A DNA stretch of 44,725 nt from Pseudomonadota bacterium. GTDB lineage: Bacteria > Bdellovibrionota_C > UBA2361 > OMII01. Shown piece after piece: positions 33,054 through 41,800 of the stretch. The translations under genes were made by a program, and so were the position numbers. Each line of letters opens with the position of its first letter. Position 1 is the first letter of the stretch. The DNA lies in assembly GCA_027485595.1 (NCBI GenBank), contig JAIXQT010000176.1:1-44725 (forward strand), read 5' to 3'. The notes below the pieces were generated by a model that was not told the origin of the DNA, did not search any database, and worked only from the letters and a program-made list of their open reading frames with translations.

Positions 33054-35624
33054 TTACACGTCCCCTTTGGCAACGACGGTATCGTACAAACCATAGTGAG
33101 TCAGCCCCTCATGGCTCGCGATACCGGTATAACGCAGCGAAGCGTCCTCATAGCGACGAAAAGCAAAGACTGCTTGGTTCATCTGCTCGGTATTGAAAAC
33201 CTTGAGGCGCACCAGGAGATGGAAATCCCTTACCGTCAGGCCCGTAACGGTTTGGAACAGATCAGGCTCAATCTTGGTGATCACATCTTGAAGGGTATTT
33301 TCACGAAAATCGGTTAGGTACATGAAGGCGGGTATTCGCGTCGCAAACTTGATTAGCTTCTCCTGAACTAACTTACGCTTTGACTTGAATTCCTTCTCCT
33401 CTTCCGTGAGCTGTTTCATCTCCTTCTTGGATAGATTACCCTCTTTCGCTTTCTTCTTGAGGTCTTTAACAACCTCGCTCTTGTTGATGATGGCTTCCAG
33501 AATATTGTCACCGAGTGAACGCCAGCCTTCGATTCGTTCCACAGCCTCCATCGCTTCGGGATTGTCGAGAACACGACGCAGGGTGTCATTATCCACATTG
33601 ACGAGCAGTGCGCTCTCCCACTTGCGAGCGAGCAGCGTACCCGAGGTTCCGGCCATCGCAATATCGAGCACGCCCCCCGCATCGATCTGGGTCATGTTCG
33701 CGCCGTCGTATGCCAACACAGGGAGGAACGATACAAGGTCCTTAACCGCATTTTCCGGGTTCGGTTCCCCCGGAGATAGCCCAATTCCGTACTCTGAAAG
33801 CTGCCGCAAGGCACGTGTCGGCGCAAAGTCGAATACAAAACATGCTGGCTTGAGAATCTCCTCCTCATTGGGGTCATTGCCATTCGGGTTCTTTATCGAC
33901 CACGGGGATTGCACTCGAAATGCAGCCTGGAAATAGGTTTCAGGTGATTTCAGATTGCGCAGCATTAAAATCGACGACCACTGTGGCACCGTCACACCGG
34001 TGGTGAGCTTGCCGCACGACAGCGTTATGGTCTTGGTATCATAACCACTCCCGATAGCGGCACGCACCGGAGGAAGGGCCTCTAAACCGATTCCCGCTGC
34101 CGCTCCTGCGGCGACAACCGCAGTGTAATCATGCCAAAACGTATTATGCCTCTCATCCAAGAGGTTTTTCATGGCATGACATGCAGCGACATCGGGCAAA
34201 AACCAGAATGAGTGTTGGAGATAAGGGAGAAGAGTAACATCATAATACGGAAACGGCGGTCGGCTGCCGGTCTTGAGTTGCTCAACCGTTTTGGCTGCAT
34301 ACCCACCTCGTATGATATCAAGCCACTTCTGAACGTCACTCTTGTGCTTGAACTGCGCTCGCCTTCCTTCGCCAGAGGCTTCAAAGAAGCCGTTTAGATC
34401 GAATTCGTCAAACTCTCCGGCGCTCGCAACAGCCAACAGTTCTGGAGGCATCTGATATGTTAGCAGGTGGATCTTGGGCAACGCCGCGTAGGGATTTCGC
34501 TCGCCTGGTTTATTCTTCGACCACTCCTCCTTAGCCCGCTGTTCGTCGGTGTAGGTCCAGTTAAAGATCTGTTCCTCAATGAATTCACCCGTGGACAGCG
34601 CCTTAAACGGCGTGCCAGAGAGATACAAATAAGCCTTCGTGGTTATCGGCAGGAACTCAGACTCGCTTTCAAGTGGCTCTTGCCTATCGGCGATTTTTGA
34701 TTTTATTCGGTCCGACGCCTTCTTTTCTTGGCTGGCCGCTTCAAGTTCAGCTTCCTCACGGGCAATTCGCTCCTCCTCGCCCTCAACTAGCTCTTTCGTA
34801 GATTCACGCCATGCACCAAAGTGGTATTCATCAAATACGACCAGATCCCACTTTACTTTGTGAATCCATTGGTTCTTTGGCTTAATATTGCCGGTAGCCT
34901 TGTCGCGACCCAGCAAATCCTGTAACGAACCAAAATACACCAGTGGTGTTGTCTTAGGCACATCGGTCGGGTCACTGGCTGACTCACGTGTGAGAAACTG
35001 CCAGCCATCAAAGTCTACATGGGATTCGAGATCCGTTCTCCAAGCATCCGCCACAGCAGGTTTGAATGTCATCACCAACACCCGCGTCGCGTTTAGCTTC
35101 TTAGCGAGCTGATATGTCGCGAAGGTTTTGCCAAACCGCATCTTGGCATTCCATAGAAAGCGAGGTGTCGCTCGGTTTTTCTTGTCTGCCCAGATGGAGT
35201 TGAAGTAATCGAACGTCTTTTCGACCGCCGCTGCTTGCTCCTGTCGCGGCTTAAAATTTTCGTGGTGGGTTCCTGTTAAAGTCATACCGCTTCGCAACTC
35301 GGCAATGACCGTTTTTACGTCTACCACCGTGCAGCGCATCCATTCCAGCTCTGGGTTCTGAAATCTCTTTTTAATCAGAGCGGCGCGCACCTCACGGTCG
35401 GTGAAGGCGGTTCCGTCGTCACGCTCGGCTGGCTCGTCCACAACAATAGCGAAATTTTTAATATTCGCGGTCCTGAGCTGTTCAGCGACTCGACGCTTAA
35501 CATCACGGGTGGTCTGCCCGACTTTGAGCAAGCCGGCGTGCGCTTTGTCGTCAATCGAATAAGCGTAAATTCGAGGATGAGCTTCTGGCTTTGGAGTGAG
35601 GATCTCCTCGATGGTTTTAGTCAT
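33054..35624 (-). CDS. GIY-YIG nuclease / DEAD-type ATPase fusion (restriction subunit-like)
   Basis: An 856-residue protein. Residues about 17-100 form a GIY-YIG-like module (RIYAYSI, LLKVGQTTRDVKRRV). The ATPase core has a variant Walker A in KMRFGKT (161-167), motif II DEYH at 265-268, and YLSGTPFKAL as motif III. FQAAFRVQSPW lies near motif VI. The rest is helical, with a long Lys/Glu-rich coiled segment. The layout resembles the R-type subunit of methylase-linked systems, in which the ATPase moves DNA and the nuclease cuts. Its start ATG overlaps the stop of the methylase C-terminal frame by 8 bases, so the genes are coupled. Cutting activity is inferred. Confidence 0.8.
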   Translation of the reverse strand: MTKTIEEILTPKPEAHPRIYAYSIDDKAHAGLLKVGQTTRDVKRRVAEQLRTANIKNFAIVVDEPAERDDGTAFTDREVRAALIKKRFQNPELEWMRCTVVDVKTVIAELRSGMTLTGTHHENFKPRQEQAAAVEKTFDYFNSIWADKKNRATPRFLWNAKMRFGKTFATYQLAKKLNATRVLVMTFKPAVADAWRTDLESHVDFDGWQFLTRESASDPTDVPKTTPLVYFGSLQDLLGRDKATGNIKPKNQWIHKVKWDLVVFDEYHFGAWRESTKELVEGEEERIAREEAELEAASQEKKASDRIKSKIADRQEPLESESEFLPITTKAYLYLSGTPFKALSTGEFIEEQIFNWTYTDEQRAKEEWSKNKPGERNPYAALPKIHLLTYQMPPELLAVASAGEFDEFDLNGFFEASGEGRRAQFKHKSDVQKWLDIIRGGYAAKTVEQLKTGSRPPFPYYDVTLLPYLQHSFWFLPDVAACHAMKNLLDERHNTFWHDYTAVVAAGAAAGIGLEALPPVRAAIGSGYDTKTITLSCGKLTTGVTVPQWSSILMLRNLKSPETYFQAAFRVQSPWSIKNPNGNDPNEEEILKPACFVFDFAPTRALRQLSEYGIGLSPGEPNPENAVKDLVSFLPVLAYDGANMTQIDAGGVLDIAMAGTSGTLLARKWESALLVNVDNDTLRRVLDNPEAMEAVERIEGWRSLGDNILEAIINKSEVVKDLKKKAKEGNLSKKEMKQLTEEEKEFKSKRKLVQEKLIKFATRIPAFMYLTDFRENTLQDVITKIEPDLFQTVTGLTVRDFHLLVRLKVFNTEQMNQAVFAFRRYEDASLRYTGIASHEGLTHYGLYDTVVAKGDV

Positions 35625-36252
35625 CCGCGGCCTCCGCGTTGGCGTCCATCGGCTTTATCATTTTTTCAACGAAAGCCCACTCTGCATCACGTATTCCATA
35701 TTTCTTCCGAAGTTCGTCATCCGTCCAAGGGCGGGAAAAGTCTTGAGAGGGCACGAATGTGTAAACCGTCTGCGTCGCATGTTGCGACGGTTTATGGAGC
35801 AAAACCAGAAATCTAAATAGTCGGCTTGTTATGTAGCTTAGTGCATTCTGAGCCTCGGATTCACTGGCAAAGGGACCAATAAAAAGGTACGTTTCAGATG
35901 AAATGGTTCCGGGCCTCCCGACAAAAGGCTTGCCGAGGATCGAGTGAGGGAAGGCATCACTTCCACTACCGAGGGGGGGGATAAATATCTTCCACCGGTC
36001 AACAACTTCCGAATTTTTTTGAACTTCCCCCCGATCAACGTAGCCTGTTCCACCGTTTCGATAAACAAGCACAGAGGACTTGCTTGCCACGGCCTTTCCT
36101 TTAAAAACGGTATCGAAACCGAAGGGTTTTCGCGAACTGACAAGGTTCATAAATTGCTTGTTCGCCGGCAGTGAAAGACAATCATCACTTCCTGTCTCCA
36201 CTTTTATTACCTTTCTCAGAATCGGCAGGGCCTCATTGTATCGGATAAAGAC
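35617..36252 (-). pseudogene. Methylase 2, C-terminal part after a frameshift
   Basis: This frame runs on naturally from the upstream methylase frame once one base is restored near 36253. From 36252 it reads VFIRYNEALPILRKVIKVE, then METGSDDCLSLP (from 36201), FMNLVSSRKPFGF, YRNGGTGYV, SSETYLFIGPF and so on to residue 211, ending PMDANAEAADD. These segments look like the C-terminal recognition domain of an Eco57I-like methylase. On its own it would have no N-terminal motifs. It ends in the 8-base overlap with the GIY-YIG/DEAD gene. Confidence 0.75.
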
Positions 36253-37232
36253 ACGGTCCCGGCCTCAAGCAGCACTCGTTCCACTGGTTTGCTTGTAACC
36301 CCCTTGTAATGTGTCGTAACGCGAACCTTTCCACGACTGTTCTTGTCCCATAGAAAAAAACAAACGCCCCCTTTTATTTGAGTACCAACAAACACATCGT
36401 TACTATCCGGGAAATCATCAATAACACGCAGCCGGTCGTCACCGAGCATCGAGGCGCGAAATTCATCAAGACCTTTTCCGCCCGAAAACCAACGAGCCGG
36501 AATCACCATCGACAAATAGCGAGGCTCAAGGGCTTTGGCTTGGGCTACGAAAAGATGATAAATAGGCGTGGCGCTAGTCCCGAATCCGTCATCATTTAGT
36601 TGATAAGGAGGGTTCCCAATTATTACGTCGAATTGCATATTCTCTCCAAAAAACTCCGAGAGCCGCGCTTTGATATTGTCACTATGGATGAATCCATACG
36701 CGTGATTTTCGAGACTACTAGGTCGGTCGAAGACGCTTTTTCCCGCACCGCAGTACTTACATCGCTCACTCTCCCACGTATGCTCGATGCGGCTAAAATA
36801 TATATTGCCATCATCACTCTGCAAGGATTTAGCGATGGAATGATCCCCCCTTGCGTGTCTGGAGCAGTAAACGCTGCGACGCGCAATTAAACTGGTGAGA
36901 CGTGTCATGCCTATACCGAACACCTGCTTTGTTAGAATGTGATCCACACGCTCTTGCAGATTTGGGATCTCTTTCTCTAACCCCCTGGTGAGTCTATTCG
37001 TAATCTCTCGCAAGAAGATGCCTGACTTCGTACATGGGTCAAGGAACTTTACTGTCTTATCTGCCCAAATATCCGCACCGCCGTGATTAGCGGCCCATGC
37101 ATCTGACAGCGTATCAAGCATCTTGTTGGCCAACTCTGGGGGCGTGAAGACCTCATCGTTGGAGAGATTCGCGATGCAGGTCAAAACATCAGGATTGTGT
37201 AACCGAAAATTCAGTCCTACCTGGGAATTCAT
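36216..37232 (-). pseudogene. Eco57I-like DNA adenine methylase, N-terminal part before a frameshift
   Basis: A 338-residue open frame. It has EVFTPPELANKML (27-39), motif I FLDPCTKSGIFLREI (63-77), a cysteine pair CKYCG at 158-162, and motif IV NPPY at 207-210, so it is an N6-adenine-type methylase. Its last dozen residues (VSLSDTMRPCRF) do not fit the rest. A one-base loss near 36253 explains this, because the neighbouring frame continues with a methylase C-terminus. The intact protein would have about 538 residues. The ATG overlaps the stop of the small methylase gene by four bases. The break may be a sequencing error or a phase-variable or inactivating mutation. Confidence 0.78.
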
Positions 37233-37885
37233 GATGCCTCCTTCATATCAGGCTGAAGACCCAAAGCGGAAAGCTCGGCAACAGTCATCGGCGGCCAAGG
37301 TTTTACTGGCTTGAACATCTCATGCTTTCCCAAGTTCGCAAATAGCGAGCCTTCCGCTGTTAAAGCTGCCGACTGAGTTAGTGTATCAAGACGAAAATCA
37401 CGTCGTTGGTATTTCCCCTTGCCGAGATATCCCCACTCAGGAAATGTGATGGGTTTGTCCTTATCGGTGCGCATAGTCATGGCATTACCATGCACAAGAT
37501 TTTGCGAAAGAACGTAAGAGCCGGCGCTATAAAGCTGGTCGGCCTCCGTCAGTTGCAGATAGTCAACAAAAATCTCTAGCAGATTAGCCCGGCACTCGGC
37601 GATGTTGTCCGGTAGCAGCTCAACACCATAGATGCACATGACCGCGAGCAGCGCACAGTGACGCTTCTCAAAATCCGACTTTCCGTATTTACGCTCCACT
37701 GCCGCTAACTTGCGCTGCAAGATTCGGACAAGGAAATTCCCGCTGCCACAGGCTGGCTCCAAGAACCGTGAATCTATTCTCCCTGTCTCATCTTCAACGA
37801 GGTTCAGCATGGCCTCAACCATCCACTCGGGAGTGAAGACCTCTCCGTGATCGGCTACTCGCTGTTTGGATTTAACTAAACTCAT
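37229..37885 (-). CDS. Small methylase subunit (restriction-system M-like)
   Basis: A 218-residue protein. It starts MSLVKSKQRVADHGEVFTPEWMVEAM and has motif I FLEPACGSGNFLVRIL at about residues 41-56, then GVELLPDNIAECRANLLEI. Motif IV (NPPY) is absent, so it is unlikely to methylate DNA alone. Small M-like proteins of this type are found directly upstream of Eco57I-like methylases and GIY-YIG/DEAD proteins, and they probably form a heteromer with the former. No strong ribosome binding site is visible before the ATG. The stop overlaps the next ATG (ATGA). First gene of the restriction-like operon. Confidence 0.78.
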   Translation of the reverse strand: MSLVKSKQRVADHGEVFTPEWMVEAMLNLVEDETGRIDSRFLEPACGSGNFLVRILQRKLAAVERKYGKSDFEKRHCALLAVMCIYGVELLPDNIAECRANLLEIFVDYLQLTEADQLYSAGSYVLSQNLVHGNAMTMRTDKDKPITFPEWGYLGKGKYQRRDFRLDTLTQSAALTAEGSLFANLGKHEMFKPVKPWPPMTVAELSALGLQPDMKEAS

Positions 37886-38040
37886 CTGGTGAGATACTAA
37901 ACTACAATCGTTGATTTTCTAATTTCGGTGAATTCGCCTATATTTAAATGTAATATTATCCACTAAAATCCTGCACCCTTCCTGACGTAAGCTTAGGCGA
38001 CACTTATTCGCCGGAGCAAGCGCTACCCTTGTTCCCTTGT

Positions 38041-38424
38041 TTACTTAAACCCCCGCAACAAAAGATAATTCGAGACAACTACCTTTCCGACACCGTTAAT
38101 AGGCTCAAGAAGCTCTGAAATCCGCCTTACATCTCGGTGAGCCTCGGCACGCCTCAACTCCTCTCCAAGGTTACGCTCCCGCCAATGCTTGGCCGCCGCT
38201 ATAATCCGGTCTGTAAGGAGCGAGATCATATACTCCCCACGTGAGTATCCTGCAGCTTCCAAACTCTTCGCATTTTCCCCGTACAAACGACCGGAAATCA
38301 CAGAGGGATCTGTTAAACCCTGCCCGCGCAAAGTATCAAGCAAGCCACCCGCTTTCTCAAGGTTCCAACCATTCACCGCTAGGAGAGATATCACTAAGTC
38401 CGTAAAGCAGTCCGTCTCTATCAT
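38041..38424 (-). CDS. Small protein with helix-hairpin-helix-like C-terminus
   Basis: A 127-residue protein, not assigned to a named family. The last 40 residues contain LLEPINGVGKVVVSNYLLL, a helix-hairpin-helix type motif (GVGK) that binds DNA backbone. The N-terminal part is helical (AGYSRGEYMISLLTDRIIAAAKHW). It lies about 155 bases upstream of the small methylase gene on the same strand. It may belong to the same defence operon, but the gap leaves this open. Confidence 0.6.
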   Translation of the reverse strand: MIETDCFTDLVISLLAVNGWNLEKAGGLLDTLRGQGLTDPSVISGRLYGENAKSLEAAGYSRGEYMISLLTDRIIAAAKHWRERNLGEELRRAEAHRDVRRISELLEPINGVGKVVVSNYLLLRGFK

Positions 38425-38813
38425 ACAATCTCAGATCTATACTCACCCCTATCGCCTTAAACTGGGAACACCCTTTGTCCGACCGAATATCCAGCACTCC
38501 CCCAGTAGCGTAAGGGGCCAGTCTGCCGCAACAAACTTATTAGGCAACCCTCTAAGCCACATTTGATAAGCGTGGTCTGCCACAGGGACAACGCGTATCG
38601 CCCACCGGGCGTTTCGTTCTTGTCGGGCCAGGTTGTGAGTGCTTACCTTCATGTTAGGGATGTTCCTAGCCGACGCCTTGCCACCGACCAGGTGCCAGTA
38701 AAATCAAGTAATTACACATCCCAGCAAAGACCGCCATTCTCCCTAACGAGGCCCAGATAAGAAAATGGCACCGTAGCTCTTACTAAACCTTTGTGGGAAG
38801 ACTTACCCGCTGT
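38425..38813. other. Intergenic stretch, nothing recognised
   Basis: About 390 bases between the helix-hairpin-helix gene and the end of the large helicase gene. Short frames on either strand (for example 38449-38652 on the minus strand) show no motif or ribosome binding site that I trust. Confidence 0.4.
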
Positions 38814-41800
38814 TTAAATCAACTCCATCTGCACCATCATCTCCTCAACCCTCGCCAAATGCTCTCGAGCCGATGCAGCCAAACGGTTACCACCCATCAA
38901 CCGCACGACCTCACGGTGAATAGTGTTGCGATCCCCTCCACCCCCTTTCGCTGCGATGACCTGCTCCAACAGTACCCTCAATTCACTTGGAGGCACCTCG
39001 CTTAACTCCCGTCCACCTGATTCACGGGGAAGGCAGGCTACCTTCCCTGGGATAGACAGAATGTTTTTGAGGCGATCCTTTCGGCGAAGCTCGTTCACGG
39101 ATTGTATCCGGTTCCTGTTAATTCCCGCTTGCAGAGCCTTGAGCAGAGAATCCTTGATATCTGCCCCAAGACGCTGGTAACCCGCGGCTCTGGCGTATAG
39201 CGAGAAAGCTCTCTCGCAGCTAATCGGCCCCTCAGCACCCACGATCTCTTCCAACCCCACAAGGATCTCACTCGGTTTTGCCGAGCGGGGATCGGGGAGT
39301 GGGCGACTCTTCCATGCCGTATAAGGGTGAAGAGTTACGCCCTCGGGAATGTTGTTGGGCCTGAGCGTGAGCGCTAATTGCTCTTCATCGAACGCCTTCG
39401 CTGGCGGTGTCTCGGCATCCTCGATGTCGTGGATAGTAACGATTCGCGCCAAACGAGGCTTGCCATCGAGTTGAACCTCGAACGTATCTCCGACCCGACT
39501 TCCGAGGATGACACCTCCCAATGAGCTTTTCGCGGCAACAATTCCCTGCAGGACACTCGTGGTTCCAAGTTCAACTACTCGGAGCGTGTGTATCTCCTCA
39601 GGCACATCCTCGAAGACGTACTCAACGAGCTCATCAAGGTCCACCCTGCCCCGCTCACGATCGGTCGATATCACAAGATCAGACTCACCTACGGCATCTG
39701 TCGCCGGGGCGGGCATCGGAGTTTCAGGTGCGGTCACCTCGGGCTCCGTGGCGCTCAGCGTCGTTTCGGAGGACACCGCAAATGGATCCACCTCTCGGTA
39801 TTCAACGAAACGACTTGATTGTATCTCGGTTCCAGCCTGCCTCGGCTTTATACCGAGGGAATCGAGCTTAGCGAAAAGGTCCTCAAAGCAGGCGTTCGGA
39901 TCTCGATAGAAGCTTGAGCCCCAACACCGCCAGAACTTCCACCCTGCGCGTTCTAGTATTCGCTGACGCTTGAAATCATCTGCCCATTGCTCAGGACCGT
40001 GGTATTGGTCTCCGTCACACTCAATCGCAAGACGAGCGTCATTATCGCCCTCGACGACGATGTCGATTCGGTACCCACTGGAACTCACCTGTGGGGTGGC
40101 GTAATACCCTCGCTTGATGAGCTCATCGAAGACCGCAAGTTCGAATGTCGATTCGCATTTATCTCTCAAATCGTCACATTCCATCTCTTCGCTTGGAAGC
40201 GGAGCGCGGAAATGGTCGAGGAGCCGCGCCTTGAGGTCGCCCTCTTTGAGGTCTCGCCGTTCCACACTCCGATAGAGATACATTCGATCGCGAGCACGAG
40301 AGGCGGCGACGTTGTAGCGTTGCTTGGTCTCCCGGTTGGTCTGCGATCGGGCATCCTCAGGGGACGCAATCATGGAGAGGAATACGATATCGCGCTCATT
40401 ACCCTGCAAGGTGTGCGCATCGCCACACACGATATCGTGTCGTCGAATCAACTCCTCACCGAGCCTCGCCATGAGCTCGTCGTTAACGATCCTGGCTTGT
40501 TCGTTACCAACAAGGGAAATAACTCCAATCGAGCGATTTTCCATGCCCGGTGTCTTTGAGATCTTTTCGATCTCCTGAAGTATGGCCTCAGCCTCGGCTC
40601 GATTGGTCTTATCTTGTCGAGTCCCACCCTTGACATACACATCGATGAGGGGAGGATCGAGGCGTTCAGATGGCTTGGGAACGCGTAAGCATTGAATTTT
40701 ACCGTCATAACAAAGGAGGTTTGAGAATTCGATAATCGCGGAGACGCACCGGAAGTGCTCCCGTAGGGTTACTTGTCCACTCGGAAACACTACTCGCGCA
40801 AAATCGTACAGGGACTTACCCGGCGATAACTGAGCTTGGAAGTTCTTAGGGAGATCCTTAAGGTACTTTTCCTTGTATCGATTGATATCGGCTTCGCTTG
40901 CGAAGGAGGTCGGGCTGATCTGCTCATCATCTCCTACAACCAAGATCTTCTTTCCTCGCACAATCGCCGGAATAGCCTCAATATAGCTCTGCGAGGCCTC
41001 GTCGATAATCACGAGGTCAAAGAGTCCGACGCGAGCGGGTAAGCTCTCACTAACCCTAGCAGTCGACATAATCCAACACGGGATAGCTTCCCATGCACCG
41101 CTCATGGCGGTGCGGGCATCGGCCCGATGGCGCTCTGCCCTGACACCGGTTCCTTTGCCAAGAGATTTAATTGCGCTGATAAATGCGTTTAGGCTCGAGG
41201 TAACACTCGGTCTCAGTCTATCTTTAAGCTCAAGCCAGGTTCGACACCGAACAAGCTCCTCATAGGAAGAGGCTAACTGCTTTTCAGCCTTTTCGCGGTC
41301 CACCATCAGCTTCTGAAGACGGGCGTGACAATCGATCTCTGCCAGGTAGGAGGCGAAACGCTGAAGCTGCCAGACCTCGTGCAGGTTGTCGGGCAATAAC
41401 GCGTCATTTCCGTCAAGAACCGCTTCAGTTCGAAGCCGCTCTGCGAATTTGGGGGCACCATTTTCCTCTATGATATCTGAGACTCGTAAGATCTCTTTGA
41501 ACCGGGGACGTTGAACCTCACGTTTTGCCAAGATATCGATGATCCTTGACCATTCGCTTGAGATCCACGCGCTGTCGACATCAAGGTGGCCGAGCTTCTC
41601 CCGCAAGAGCTGACGAGCTTCGTCAACTATCGTGCCGACCTTATTGTCGAACTTCTCAAGTATGTCCCGTCGACGTTGCTCGAACGAGCCGCGTCGTTGG
41701 TGAGGCAGCCCCAGCTCAAGGCTCTCATTGATCCGTCTTAGGTTAGATTCTTCGAAAAGATTGGAACTAACCTCCGATGGATCGGCAAAAACTGAGGTAA

